DNA of 64,000 nucleotides from Cricetomys ansorgei (taxonomy: Eukaryota; Chordata; Mammalia; Rodentia; Nesomyidae): the NCBI GenBank assembly GCA_026225945.1, contig JAMJFZ010001815.1, positions 13,864,501 to 13,928,500 on the forward strand, in the 5' to 3' direction. The notes beneath the pieces were generated by a model. The model saw only the letters and a list, made by a program, of their open reading frames with translations, did not search any database and had not been told where the DNA came from. The translations under genes and the position numbers were made by a program. Shown one piece after another: positions 1 through 12,018 of this stretch (the stretch's first letter is position 1; each line of letters starts with the position of its first letter).

Positions 1-1440
1 TTTTACAATCATTTACAGCTTTTCACTTACATAACAGACAGGCTGAACAAATGAACAAGGACATTGATTTCCACATGTTCTATCTTAGCAAAAAAGAAAA
101 ACCTGGATAATAAAAATAAAATAAAGCTACCCTTTAGCAAGTGTTCCCTGCATCTTTTCCCCCAAAGCTCCCAATCAGTACAGTGTTTCTCTCCTCATTT
201 GGCTTTCTAGAATTGACTATGAATGCACGTGCCTCCTGCCTGCATGTCTTTGGAAGCATGGGCAGAATACAAATTGAAATAAAACATTGCAATGTGTATT
301 TTTGTGTTTTTCTTAGTTTCATCACGTTACTTAGTAGGTTAAAAATGCCTTTTGGTGCATAGGTTAGCCTTTCTTGTGATGTGTCCTATATTTTGATACT
401 CATTTCATGAAATTTTTGTTTTAAGATGATGTTTTGAAGTTAGATTTCTACATCTGTTTTCCATAGGTCTGGCTTGCAGTTACGTGGTGCGCAATATTAC
501 CCATCTTCTCTTTTTCCTTTTTATATGTGGAAGGATTGAAGTGTGAAAGCTCATTCTTTTTTTTGGTCACGGCCTATATTACTGAATTTCATTGTCAATG
601 CACACACTGTTTTGTGTTTGTTTCATCATCTATATTGCACCTTTTTGTCCCTCTATCAAAATATTTCTCTCTGAGTCTGGATCATCATCATTACTCCCTA
701 CAATCATACCAGTAGCTGTCATGGTGCCAGATTGGGCCGTTTATCTGTTCTTTCATCCGTCAGTGACACTTAATTGAGCTGTTTCCTCGAAATACTTTTT
801 CAATTGTCTGGTACATATGTCTCAAATCTCTTTATTTTTCCAGGTTCTTTGTCTCAGTATCTCTTTATGTTTCATTTACTGACTTCTAAATATTGGAGCT
901 TCATAGAGTTCAGGTTTTAGCTAGGTCTTCTATTGATAGTTACTTTGGTATGTCACTTGATTCCTTAATTAAAAAAAGTAACAACCTTTATGATCAATTC
1001 TTAGATACGTTTGTTTATGTGTGTGAGGGTGGTACATGCATGTGGAGGCCTGAGGTCACCCTCAGTGTTATCCTTCAGGAACTATTAATTTTGTTTTTGA
1101 AACAGTCTTTTTCAGTGAGATATGTGTGGACTTGTAAGTTTGGCTTTATCAAATTGTACATTACTTACATTTAATTAACTTCTTTGGAGTGAATTTGATT
1201 TTTAGGTTTATTGTGTTCCTAAATATAAATAAGAAAATAAATACTGCTAAATAAACTTTTTTTTGTATTCTTTTTCAGTTTTATAATTATAGTTGACTTT
1301 AACTCAGTCTTGCTGAGGCAAGTAAAATAAATACTTTTATATTAGTATCATAGGTAGGTAAGTAGGTAGCAAGGGAGGTACCATTCACTGGCTTTTCAAA
1401 AAGATTATAAGCAATGTGTCTCAAAAACCTTCAGATTATT

Positions 1441-1512
1441 AAGGCCAGTGAGATATGACAGGTAAAGGTTCTTACTGGCAAGCCTGAAGACCCCAGTTTA
1501 AAATCTCAGGGA
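1441..1512 (+). repeat. B3/B2-type SINE fragment
   Basis: Reads as the tRNA-derived head of a rodent B2/B3 SINE: an aggccagtgagatatgacag start, then a tract like 'ggtaaaggttcttactggca' and a B-box-like segment. It is truncated soon after and has no clear A-rich tail. Confidence 0.5.
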
Positions 1513-2365
1513 CTCACACTTTTTTTTTTTCTGATCGTAATATATCATATGTGTCATTGTTAAGTATCACAGACACGATCAAATGGAGAAAGCAGACTCA
1601 GAACACAAAGCTTCCGAAAATCTGAGCAGGGAGTTACAGCTTTCTTGAGCCATACTGATCACACACTGTGTTTTCGAAACACATTTATTGATAGTTACAT
1701 AGAATTCAATTTAGGGCAGGACAAAGTTCCACCTACTAAAGCCTTGATGGGAGGTACTGCTTCAAGGAACAATACAACCCACAAAAAAACAACAGTCCCT
1801 CTATTAGATATTGTTCCCAGTGGCCAATAGAGCAAGATGTCCAGTTTGCCAGAAGTATCTTGTGACCTGATCAGGTGAGGATTGCAAGCTCCTCAAAAAC
1901 AGCTCCATCAATCACATTAAACAAGTATTGATTAATCATGGATTTCTTCAAAGCCCAAGCATGTCTAAAAAAAATTTCTTCACATCTAATAATTAAGCCA
2001 AGTACGCAGACTTACTAATTTTTTTTTCCATTACTGTAGAAATTTGCTGAAAAAGAAAGTATAAAAAATAAACTAGAATAACTACTACTCCTCATCTACC
2101 TTAACTACTAGGGATAATCGTTGCTAACAGACTTACATTCTGTACTTTTTATGCATCTTTACAATGCCTTTATGATTTATGTTCTTTTATATAGGGTTGA
2201 GAAAAAGTTTTTAAGTACTTAATATAAGTTTTTTTCTTTTGAGTACGTGTAGTAACATGTATTTGGTCATGGTAGAGTTAGCCTGCCTCATTGGACTTCC
2301 CACCTCTTCCCCTACCTGACGTGTATCTTAAGAGAACCCTGATAAATTTTCCTGAAGTGTGTTGC

Positions 2366-2405
2366 AGTATATAGCATAGTGGTTAAGACCATGGACTCTG
2401 AGAGT
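2366..2405 (+). repeat. MIR SINE head fragment
   Basis: The stretch 'tatagcatagtggttaaga' followed by 'ccatggactctg' matches the conserved tRNA-like start of the ancient mammalian MIR family. Only about 40 bp remain. Confidence 0.65.
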
Positions 2406-2867
2406 AATGAATGCTTTGTAGTAAGGCATTTGGAAAATAGATGATAGGTAAATCCTTACCTTGAGAAGAATTCATACTGCAGTTAATGTTTTTGCATCTG
2501 TATTCTGTCAGTCTTTTTTCCCTGTCTAAGCAAATGTAAATGGATATGCATTTCATTTATTTGACTTTTTGAACGACGATTAGAATGCTTTCTGACCAAC
2601 GTTTTTCTTCATAATCCATTCTTTTCCTCTGTTTTTTTATGGTTTATCTTGGGGAAAAGGGTTTGAGCAGTTTTGTGAATCTATTTGTTGCCGAATTGCT
2701 CTTCAAACAGATTGTCATTTGAAAGTATATTTATTAAGAATTTTGTTCTTTTTAAATTTTAGGATAGACCACTATCTTGTTGAGCTCTTTTAAATGAAGT
2801 TCTACTTGGATACAAAGATGAGGACTAGATAACTTCTTGAGGTTCCTTCTAACCCCTAGGATGAAGA

Positions 2868-3020
2868 TAATAACTAACATTTGTATAGTGCTCTAAAGTT
2901 TACAGAGTGAGTTTTCATACATCATCCCACTTGATCCTCACAACAACCCTGTGAGGTAGGTAGGACAGGTACTGTTACTCTCCTTTCAGATAGAGGAAAC
3001 TAGTAGACAGGTTAAATACC
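2868..3020 (-). repeat. MIR-family SINE (reverse orientation)
   Basis: Contains the reverse-complement MIR signature: 'gatcctcacaacaaccctgt' followed by 'gaggtaggtaggacaggtac' and a degraded 'agatagaggaaact'. This is an old pan-mammalian element, consistent with slowly turning-over intron sequence. Confidence 0.75.
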
Positions 3021-3852
3021 TTAATTACAATCCATGTGCGTGTTCTGCCAGGGATTGGCATGCAGATCATCTAATGAGAATAACATTTGTACAAGATTTC
3101 AAGTATGCTTTTCAGATTATTTATGCATATTGACTTGTCAAGGTGACCTTTGTTCTGTATACAAATAAACTTAGTAACAATATGAATACTGTGTTAATAG
3201 TTTCTTAAACGTCCCCCAGACCTTTCCTCTCCTCTCCTAAGTTAAGTGGCTTTGTCTTACAGGTTATGGGAAAGTAATTTAATTGTATTACTACAAATAC
3301 TCACTGCTTTCCTCACCATTGGAGGAAGAAGTACAACTTTGATTTTCTTTTTTTTGTCTGTTCTTTATTTATTTCATCATTCATAAGTTACCTGTATCAT
3401 TCCCACACATACAACATAATGTCTCTGATTAGCATTCCAGCAAGAATTAGACTATTTGGTTTTGGCATGGACCTAGAATTAGGAGCTTTTTAAGACGTAG
3501 ATTATTTTTGTACTACCTCAGTAGAGTTGAGATAATTGAGTATTCCAGGTATAGTTGCTTGTGACATTCTCAAGAGGAAAGCAGATGATAATAAAGCAGG
3601 AGTTGAGGTCCAATCAGGAAAGGTTATTACTAATTGTCACTGAGTAGTTACCTCACACAGGATAAACACTGATTAGATGGAATTGATGTGGGTGCTTACT
3701 AGTAACAGTATCACATGTTAGCAATAGACTTAGATTTTTATGACCATTCAGTATCACATGAAAAACACTTCGATTTTTCCCCATGTACTGCCTTTAAATT
3801 TATAACACATCCAGTATTTTTTTAAATAATTTTTGTTTTTATCTTTTTCTAG

Positions 3853-4014
3853 TTGTTGGTCTTGACGATATTATGGATGAAGGAGTTGTTAAAGAAAGTG
3901 GTAATGATACCATTGATGAAGAAGAATTGATTTTACCTAACAGGAATTTGAGGGACAGAGTAGAAGACAATTCAGTGAGATCACCAAGAAAATCACCTCG
4001 TTTAATGGCACAAG
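3853..4014 (+). CDS. PHF3: PHF3 window exon 1 (probably exon 3 of the gene)
   Basis: Encodes 54 residues of the N-terminal region of PHF3, beginning VVGLDDIMDEGVV and ending RSPRKSPRLMAQ. The exon enters with two bases of a split Val codon and leaves with one base of a split Glu codon. The acceptor is TTTCTAG and the donor CAAG|gtaatc. The peptide is acidic (DEEE) then basic and SP-rich (RSPRKSPR), typical of a disordered nuclear segment, and has no catalytic motif. The bridge to the next exon reads LMAQ-EQVRSLRQS, which matches mammalian PHF3 as I recall it. The start codon and roughly the first 100 residues are upstream of the window. The in-frame ATG at 3873 is internal and should not be taken as the start. 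Confidence 0.93.
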
Positions 4015-4164
4015 GTAATCTTTCCCAAAGAGATGAAGCTAGAAAATCAGATGCATAAAACACGGGTGGTAGGTTGTGCACATGCTAAGATTATCTACTT
4101 ATTCACCCACACCAAACCACCCACCTCTCTACCTACCAACTCAGCTGATCATTAGAGTCTCCTA

Positions 4165-4285
4165 CAGCCCAGGCTGTCTTCAGACACCCAGTGAAGCTAA
4201 GGCTGGCTTTGAACTTCTGGTCTTGTTACCTCCAGTTTCTAAATACTAGGATTACAAGAATATTCTAGTCTTGTCTGGCTTGAAT
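4165..4285 (-). repeat. B1/B4-related SINE, degraded
   Basis: Shows the reverse-complement B1 layout in order: 'cccaggctgtcttcagac', 'ggctggctttgaacttctgg', then 'actaggattacaagaatatt'. Divergence is high, so an old B4/PB1 copy is likely. Confidence 0.6.
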
Positions 4286-4309
4286 GTTTTTCAAAATGTA
4301 TTTTGTAGC

Positions 4310-5840
4310 GTAAGCATTTTAAAATCATTTTATTATTTTTTTGAGATTGTAATAATATAATTAAATCATTTTTCTCTTCTCATTCCTCTGTTCAAACTCT
4401 CCCACATATCCCTTCTTGATCTCTTTCAAAACTCATGGCATCTTTTATTATTAATTGTTGTTGTGCATGTGTGTATGTATGTTTCTAAATATTTTCTGCT
4501 CAGTCTGTATAATGTTACTTGTGTGTGTTTTCAAGGCTGACCATTTGGTATCGGATAACCAATTGGTATGCTCTTCCCTAGGGAAGACTATTTCCCTCAC
4601 TCTCGGCTCTTTTTGGTTGTCTAGAGTTCTTTGTGTCAGATTGGGGCCTCCTGTCCCCTGTTCATATTAGCCTGTCTGTTGTTGCTGTCCTTCTTTGATT
4701 CTGTTTAGGCAGTCATGTTGGTGAGACTGTGGGTATAGCTTCTGATACTAGGGGTTTCAGTATTAGAGCAAACTACCTTATCCTAACAGTCTTTCCTCCC
4801 CCTCTTTAATGATTCCTGAGTTTTTTTTGTAGTTGTATCCATTGGGATTGAGTTCTACGACTGCGTTTTGATTGGTTGTAGTGTTCTGAAGTGTTCTCTG
4901 TCTGTTACAAAGAGAAGTTTACTTGAGGGGTGAGGACTCCCATTTATCTGTGGAAATAAGGACACATAGTTTTAGAATGTAGTTAGGGATTATTCTGGTT
5001 TTATTAAAGTAATAGTTGTAGGTTCTACTGCAAGATCCATGACTTCATTATCCCTGGGTAGTTAGTTGCCTGGGTTTTCAGTACCAGGCATGTTTTCCCT
5101 CTTACTGATTGGGTCTTAAGTCCAATTAGAGAGCTGTTGGTTACTGCCAAGTATGTGTGCCACTACTGCATCCTTGGGGTTCTTGTGCCATGCTGGTTGC
5201 TGATGTGGTTCTAGGGGTCATAGTTGGGTAGTACTGTTGGTTTCTTCTTCCCTCCCTTGGAAGCTTGCATGACGCCTTCTGTTACCATGAAAGCTAGTCC
5301 TCAGAGAGGAGGCTTTTAGGTCAGTCCCAGCTCAGGAACCTCTGGGCCTTGTGTCTGAAGTGCATAGTGTCTTCAGCAATAGGGATTTACCTTCCACCTC
5401 TGGGTGGCAGCATAAGGTTGTAGCAATAAACTATAATGTTTTGGGAGTCTCCTGGACAACCCTGACAAACAACTCAAAAGAGAGCTTCTCATGCCTGATG
5501 TTGGGAGTTTTTGTTAGATTATGTTTGGCTCTGGGAAAGAGTATTGTTAGCCTAGATGGGAAAAATTTTTTTAAACTACATATGTATATTTAAAATTTTT
5601 ATTTTGTTTTCATAATTTCATACCACATGTATATGTAGTATAGATCAGTTATATCTCCCCCAACTATTATCTTCTCTTAGTCTCTTCCAGTCCTGCTGAA
5701 AATACTCCTTGTTCTCCTATCAAGTCTTTCTCCTACTTTAATGCCTCTTTATGTGTCCAAAGCATTTAACTAGGGTTGCTTGCATGGACGAGGGTGGGAA
5801 ATAATTTACTTTAGCAAGAACAAATTATTGAATGAACCAA
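4310..5840 (-). mobile_element. L1 3' UTR fragments, Lx-type
   Basis: A run of phrases typical of rodent L1 3' UTRs in reverse orientation: 'cttgatctctttcaaaactc', 'ggctgaccatttggta', 'ccctagggaagactatttcc', and 'actagggttgcttgcatgga' near 5770. Segment 5090-5390 is matched again at 56230-56430 and 56881-56990 in this window, which supports repeat status independently. There is no intact ORF2 next to it, so this is a 5'-truncated, inactive copy or two abutting copies. Confidence 0.75.
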
Positions 5841-6451
5841 CTTGAAAGTATGACGTCGAAGATTCACTGACTTACTAAGACGTTTATTCTGATTTGTGTG
5901 TGTGTGTGTGTTTTTTTTAATAGAATTTGCACTGCTATATGCTAGAAGCTTGTAGATTTTATTTTTCCACTATTTTTAAGAAAAATTTCATGACATGAAA
6001 TCTTGGTGTTTGGTATATTTTAAGGTTAGCTAGCCGTCATTAGATACAGAGACTGAAAACAATTGTTCATTTCTGGAAATTTTATTAAATTACTTTATTA
6101 CTTTTCATTAATTTGTCAAGTTTTACTTTCTGGAATTCATGTCTGATGAAATATGCAGACACTTGGATTTTCTTTATGTTCCTTACACTTTCCCATGTTA
6201 TCTTTTTTACTTAATTTTTTGAAATTGTTTCATTTTCCTCTGACCTTCCTATTAAGTTTTGCATTTTTAATGCTCAAATGTTTCTTCATTTTGTTTGAGA
6301 AATGACCCTGAAGCAATGCATTCAATCTTTTTTTAATGTATATAATTGCTTTTGTCTTTAAGTTACTAATACCTGTTAACTTTATTAAGATACACAAAGC
6401 ATTTTAAAAGCATTTCATCTCCTTTGTCTTCTTCATTTTGTTTTAGAAGGA

Positions 6452-6512
6452 AAAAAAATGAAATTTTTTTTTTTTTTTGCTTTCATTTTAGGAACCACCC
6501 CCCCCCCCCCAT
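6452..6512. repeat. Poly-T and poly-C tracts
   Basis: A T-run near 6465-6478 is followed by 'ttaggaaccacccccccccc' around 6490-6511. This is simple low-complexity sequence, likely unstable in length. Confidence 0.8.
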
Positions 6513-7157
6513 TTTGTAAATCTGTTTCATTTAGGAATTTCAAAAAATCAAAGAACTGAGAAAATATCAAATCTACAAAGTACGTCTAGTCACTGGCTGC
6601 TGCCAGCAAGATTCACAGCACTGGAAGATTTGAGTTTTCTTGGGTCAGTGAGGAGGACTCAGGCAGGGATTTCTAGCCTGAAGGGGCAGAAGTCATTTTG
6701 TTGTCATACTTAGTTCCTGAGTTAGAGCAAGTGCCTGCTATTACAGTGACACAGTGAGGGAATGGCTGTGAGGGGGTCACTTAAGTCAGCAGTTGATATT
6801 CCAAAGGGGAGCAACAGGGGCTTGGGAAATGCCAGTACAGAGGAACAGTTAGTGCACACTGCCAGGTTTCTTAAAATGTTTGACCCCTGACTGTTGCTCC
6901 TGTTTAAGGGAATAAGTACTTATGAACTTATATGAACTGATACTTTGTGATGATACAGCTTTGTTGGTTTTTGAGAAATCTCATCAGAATTCAGGTTGTT
7001 TCTGTGGTCTCATTAGCATAGTTTGCTACTCTGTGATGGAAGCTGATTGGAATATCTCAGCTTTCAATATATATACTTCCTGTTCACAACTAACAATATC
7101 TTTCTTGTGATGCTACTTCCAACTATGATGTTCCTAGTCTGGAAACCACTTTTTATT

Positions 7158-7396
7158 CTCTAGGCCTGTGGTTTTCAACTTTCCTAATGTTGCAACCCTT
7201 TAATATAGTTCCTCATGTGGTGGTGACCCTCAACCATAAAACTATTTTTATTGCTGTTTCATAACTAATTTTGCTGTTGTTATGAATTGTAGTGTAAATA
7301 TCTGATATGCAGATGATCTTAGTTGACCCATGTGAAAGGGTCACTTAACTCCCCAAAGGGATTGGGACCCACAGGTTGAGAATGGCTGCTGTAGGG
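7158..7396. mobile_element. URR1-like hAT-Charlie MITE with target-site duplication
   Basis: A short element of about 223 bp, 7166-7388. Its ends are inverted: it starts ctgtggttttcaacttt and ends aggttgagaatggctg. The interior includes 'gtgaaagggtcacttaac' and 'ctcaaccataaaactatt', which match the rodent URR1 non-autonomous hAT family as I know it. The flanking 8-mers are ctctaggc (7158-7165) and ctgtaggg (7389-7396), agreeing at 6 of 8 positions, as expected for a decayed hAT target duplication. It encodes no transposase. Confidence 0.8.
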
Positions 7397-7477
7397 TATA
7401 AGCCACCAGTCTCAGGCAGGGTGTTAATGGTAGATTTGCTTAACTTTCCAGCTTAGTGTTTGTTTCAAGGATACTAC

Positions 7478-7647
7478 TTTTTTTGTTGTTTCTTTATTTT
7501 TGTCGTTTGAGATAGTGTTTCTCTGTTGTAACTCTGACTGTCCTGGAACTCACTCTGTAGACCAGGCTGGCCTTGAACACACAGAGATCTGCCTGCCTCT
7601 ACTTCCCGAGTGCTGGGATTAAAGGCGAGTGCTACTACCACCTGGCA
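7478..7647 (-). repeat. B1 SINE
   Basis: Well-preserved reverse-orientation B1 (7SL-derived): a T-rich side, then 'gagatagtgtttctctgttg', 'gtcctggaactcactctgta', 'gaccaggctggccttgaaca', and 'gagtgctgggattaaaggcg'. Confidence 0.93.
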
Positions 7648-8159
7648 TGAATACTACTTCTTAATTGTCCCTTGTTTGATTTATAAATTTGTCAGTTTCC
7701 TTTTTGGTTTATTTATTTTCTGTGGATTCATACCTTATCAAAAAAGTTTTTTTTTTTTTAGCTAAGGAAATACAAGTAGTTCTTACCATAATTTCCTTGA
7801 TACACATTTTTAATCAATTCTTCAAAATCAATTACTTGATAAATGTGTACTTTAAGAAATAAATAAGATTTAAAAAATGTAGAAAAAATAGTTTTTTGTT
7901 TGTTTTCCCCTGTAGAAAGCCATGCTTCAGACTAAGGCAGTTTATATTTACAGAAAAAAAGTAGCATTATCCTTTGCTTAATAAATTACTGTTAGAAAAT
8001 GATATTTCATCAAAATACCTTCAAAGTTAGGTAATTGCCACTCTTATCATTTTTAGCCACCACTTCAAAACTTAAGTTTTTTTTTTTCATTGTTTATCAT
8101 TGATTTCATCTTGACGTTGTATAGAGTTCATAGCATTTATTTTGTCTTTCTGTGTCGAA

Positions 8160-8446
8160 TGTACACATTTGTGGGTTTGTATGCATATGATGTCCAGATG
8201 TTAATTTCAGTTGTCTTTGTCTATCACCTTCCATCTTATGTTTGAGTCAGTATCTCACTAAACCTGGAGCTCCTTGATTCAGCTAAGCTGGTTGATTCAC
8301 TGAGCTCCAGTGTCTTCTGTCTTACCTCCAGCACTGGAGTTCCAGGTGCATGCTTCCATGCCTGTCTTTTATGTGAATGTTGGGGATCTAAACTTAGGTT
8401 CTGTGCATGCAAAACAAGCACTTATTGATTGCCATCTCCCCAGCCC
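8160..8446 (-). repeat. B3 SINE
   Basis: Ends in 'ttgccatctccccagccc', the reverse complement of the B2/B3 head. The body has the diverged 'ggggatctaaacttaggttc' segment. Minus orientation. Confidence 0.7.
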
Positions 8447-8920
8447 ATAATTTTTTAAAGTTGTTGAGTGTGTCCCAAATGTCCAGAGATTGTGAGGTCT
8501 AGGACAATTAGAAAAGAGTCCCAAAGTCTGGGATGCCTATGTAGTTTAATTTCCAATGGAACACTGAGGAGTGAAAGTGCTATTATTAGTTACACTAGGA
8601 CCTGAAGCATCACCTGGGATTCTTCCAGGTATAAGGAGGACATTCTTTAATAGTCTTATCCTTTCCTGAGAGTCAGAAGTTGCTTTTTACTGTGTTTTTC
8701 TTTTGGAAGATTTCTCAGGCTTGGGGAAAAGCCTGTCTTAGGAGCACTCACTGTTAAAAGAAGGAAGTGTTACACATTTTTTGTTTTCTTGTTTTTGTTT
8801 TGTTTTTGTATTTTCCTTATACATTTTTCTCAATTTGAGCTGCTGATTTATTTGGCAGTCTATATGTGGTACTCTTAGTGTAAACTTTAATTTTTCCCAA
8901 AGAAACAGTATAGGGACTAA

Positions 8921-8992
8921 AGATGTCCGTAGCTCAGTTGTTTTAGAATGCTTACCAAGCACGTAGAACCATGGGTTCTGGTGTTGTGTAGA
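8921..8992 (+). repeat. ID-like SINE (tRNA-Ala-derived), diverged
   Basis: 'gtccgtagctcagttgtttt' followed by 'agaatgcttaccaagcac' and 'accatgggttc' is the ID/tRNA-Ala pattern with A and B boxes. The cloverleaf arms do not pair well, so this is a SINE remnant and not a tRNA gene. Confidence 0.6.
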
Positions 8993-8999
8993 TGGAAAT

Positions 9000-9540
9000 A
9001 GAATAACTCAAATTGGTTCAATAAAGAACAGAAAACAATGACAGGGTACAAAGCCTGGCAAAGGGTCCAGCCTCTCTCATCAACTGACCCAGATCACATG
9101 GCCTCCAGGTAATTATTGAGGAAAGGCACTGCCCACCGATACAAGGGTCTTAAATACTTAATGAATAGAACTTCCACAGTGTACCAACCCCCAACTTTAG
9201 CTGGCCAACTTGGTGCCATTTTATGGGTGAAGCTAAGACCCCTGGCAAATATTCCCTGTCTGGTGCTTAGGCTTGGGGAGGAGACCATGGGAGGCTCTTC
9301 CATTAGCAACAATACAGTTGGGTGCCTTCAACACAAAGATTTCAGTGGGCAAGGTAAATTTGAACATGAATTTATTCTATCCAAGGGTATTGAGTAGACA
9401 ATTAGGGATATTCCAAAAGCAGCCCATCCACACCAAGAAAAGCTGGTTCTAACAGTTAAAGAAGGTAACCTGGCAGCAGCTCGGGCTGCCAGATATAGCA
9501 GCTGCTTAAGGTGCACACAGAAGTGCATGTAGTTTTATAA
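9000..9540. other. Unassigned block, possibly an old LTR or retroviral fragment
   Basis: Less AT-rich than its surroundings and free of the common SINEs. It holds overlapping short open frames on both strands, for example 9116-9397 (+). None of the translations carries a domain I recognise. It looks repeat-derived, but I cannot name a family. Confidence 0.3.
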
Positions 9541-10045
9541 TATTTGAAAATAAGTTAAAATATTTCACTATAGTTGTGTTAACAGCCTATAATAAATCTA
9601 AGCATGTGAAAAGTAGAGGCAAGAGGATTAACTTCCAGGCCTTCTGCTAGCCTATGCTACATGTGACCTATCTCACTTTAAAAAAAAATAGCTTTAGTGT
9701 AAGAGGGAAATACATTGAAATGGGGATTGGAGGCCTTTAGAGGTTATATCTTGAAACAACTAGGTGTTTAGGATACATGGTTTTCTTTGTATTTAAGACT
9801 TTATTGGCATTAGGACTTACTTGGCTTAATTAAAAATATTTGATGTCTAGGAGTGTGTGATAATCTTTAAGACAGTTATTAGTGATAGTGGGTGCTCATT
9901 TTGCTTACTTTGATGTCCATGTTTTACTTCCTATAGAAAAGATACTTGTTGAAAACAAATCTTATAAGTGAGATGAGTCTGAAATGTATTTCTATTCCCT
10001 CTGTCAGAATTCAAGAGACTAATAAACATAAATTAACATGTTAAA

Positions 10046-10093
10046 TATTATATATATATATATAGTATATATAATATATACTATATATATATT
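10046..10093. repeat. (TA)n microsatellite, palindromic
   Basis: Alternating TA with interruptions; it reads almost the same on both strands and could form a hairpin. It sits 170 bp upstream of the large coding exon. Confidence 0.9.
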
Positions 10094-10260
10094 AATGTAT
10101 ATGTGATCATCATGTGTAGCTATCAGTAAATTTTTATTGGAATGATTAGGTAAGTTTCATAGTTCAGAATAAGAAAGTGATATGTTCTAAACTCTGCTAA
10201 AATAAAAGCGCACAGCAAATAGTTAAGTTATTTTTATTTTATTTTTTTCCCCTATGATAG

Positions 10261-11974
10261 AACAAGTAAGAAGTTTACGACAAAGCACTATTGCCAAGCG
10301 TTCAAATGCATCACCTCTAAGCACAAAAAAGCCATCTGGGAAGACTGTATCTACCCCTAAAGTAGGGGTGAAGCCACCAGAAAGATGTCAGAGTAAAGAA
10401 GAAGTTTATACATCACTGAAATCCGAATACCCTAAGGAGAATAGAAGGAGTAGCCGACATGCTGAACAAATTGACATACCAGAAGTCTCAGCATCTTCAA
10501 TTGATTCTTCAGTGTCATCTTGTGTTGAAATGAAGGATGAAGCTGAGTTAGATCCCAAAAATACGTGTAATAACCAGGGTGAAGTAAATGTGCCATCTCA
10601 TGATTTAAATTGTCCACTACTTTCAGAGACTTGTGCTAGTATGGAAGAAAAGAAAAATGAAGCTCTGGAATGTAAAACTAAGACCGATAGTAGCCCATTA
10701 TTTAAGTTTGCAGATAAAGATGAGCAGAATGATCGTGTTTCAGGTGACCTGGATGACACTATTGAAGAGAAGAGTGCAATGGGAAAACTTGAACAAGAAT
10801 CAGAGGAGATGAAGGTACCCGGCGAAGGTGACCAGATGACAGAGGAACCTGAACCTTCCTGTGTGTCTAGTGACTCTGCTTGCACAGATAAAAATAAGAC
10901 AGAAAAGAATGAAGCAGCCAAATGTAATTTGGAATTGAAGACTACCGTAGATGTTGTTGATAAAGCTGAGAACTCTCTTCAAAGAAACCAAATGGAAACG
11001 GGCTATTGTGAGGACATGGAGTCTAATGATGCTCAGTTACAGAGCACAGAGTTTAATAAATCAAATATGGAGGAGGTTGATACTTGTGCTTTTGAACCAG
11101 AAACTAGTACTTTAGAAAATACTCTTTGTGATGTTCCTGACCAAAATTCAAAGCAGTTGAATATTACCCAAAGTATTAAAATGGAGTCTCATGAAACAGC
11201 AGATCTTCAGGATAATAGAAGCTGTTTAGAGCACAAAAACATAAAATCTAAACACATAAAGTCTGTAACTCAGTCTAAACAAAGCATGACCACAGAGACT
11301 CCAAGGAAAACTGTTGCAGTGAAGCATGAAGTAGTTCATAGCAAAACTAAATCTAATGTCAAGAGTGTGAAGCGAAATGCTGATGAATCAGAACCCCAGC
11401 ATGATTTTCAGAGACCAATCAAAGTGAGAAAAAAACAAGTTGATAAGGATTTGAAGAATCAGAGTTGTAATTCTGGGGTTAAGTCTGTGAAAAGCCAAGC
11501 TCATTCTGTATTGAAAAGAATATCACAGGACCAAAATGTAACGCAAATTTCTAAACCTTTAACTCATTCTTTTAGTGATAAGCTTCATGGTCACTCTGGC
11601 TGCTCTAAGGAGCCTCATCATCCTGTACAAACTGGACACTTAGTGCATTACAGCCAGAAGCAGGGCCACAAGCCTCAGCAGCAGATACCAGCAGTAAAGG
11701 TCACTAGCCATATGAAGGAAGAGCATGAACATCCAAGCACTGAGCATTTTAAGGAGGAAGATAAACTGAAACTTAAAAAACCTGAGAAGAACCTCCAGCC
11801 TCGTCAAAGGAGAAGCAGCAGAAGCTTTTCTCTGGATGAACCTCCGTTGTTCATTCCAGACAACATAGCTACTGTAAAAAAAGAAGGGTCAGATCAGACC
11901 TCCTCAGTTGAAAGCAAATATATGTGGACTCCCAGCAAGCAATGTGGGTTTTGCAAAAAACCACATGGCAACAG
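10261..11974 (+). CDS. PHF3: PHF3 window exon 2: large disordered region and start of PHD finger
   Basis: This 1,714 nt exon encodes about 571 residues, beginning EQVRSLRQSTIAKRS. The acceptor is ATGATAG and the phase matches the single base left by the previous exon. Most of the peptide is low-complexity, Ser/Glu/Lys-rich and probably disordered. Near the end, YMWTPSKQCGFCKKPHGNR supplies the first zinc-binding pair (C-G-F-C) of the PHD finger, whose remainder is in the next exon. The exon ends in a split Arg codon (AG|G). The donor is ACAG|gtgtgt and lies inside a TG-rich microsatellite. If splicing fails, the frame runs on for about 16 junk residues and stops at 12023. The upstream in-frame ATG at 10254 is intronic. 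Identity as PHF3 rests on this sequence plus the downstream TFIIS-like and SPOC domains. Confidence 0.96.
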
Positions 11975-12018
11975 GTGTGTGTGCGTGTGCATGTGTGCAT
12001 ATGTGTATGTGTGTGTAC
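11975..12018. repeat. TG-rich microsatellite containing the splice donor
   Basis: Imperfect (TG)n with CG and CA interruptions starts exactly at the donor GT. Several further GT dinucleotides follow within 40 bases, any of which could in principle act as a shifted donor. Confidence 0.9.

Larger units (their letters stand above)
1..3852 (+). other. PHF3: PHF3 intron, 3' part (upstream of window exon 1)
   Basis: AT-rich intronic sequence that ends at a good acceptor (pyrimidine-rich tract then TTTTTCTAG at 3852). It holds two MIR relics, a B3 SINE fragment near 1441, and a degraded B3-like minus-strand piece near 1020-1080. The rest shows no feature I recognise. The short open frames inside it have no domain content and look like chance. 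Confidence 0.8.
4015..10260 (+). other. PHF3: PHF3 intron between window exons 1 and 2 (6.2 kb)
   Basis: Bounded by gtaatc and an acceptor ending ATGATAG. It carries L1 3'-end pieces, a URR1-like hAT element, B1 and B3 SINEs, an ID-like element and an AT microsatellite, each listed separately. The block 6540-6910 and the block 9000-9540 look like old repeats I could not assign. Confidence 0.85.

Noticed and set aside
8921..8992. tRNA gene
   Set aside because: The tRNA-Ala-like boxes are degenerate and fit the ID SINE pattern.
10254..10260. ATG immediately upstream of the large exon as a PHF3 start codon
   Set aside because: It lies in the intron, inside the acceptor context ATGATAG. The frame joins upstream to window exon 1 in the correct phase and the protein is known to begin earlier.
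10598..10921. Antisense open frame across the large PHF3 exon
   Set aside because: It is a shadow of the biased codon composition of the sense strand and has no domain or conserved start.
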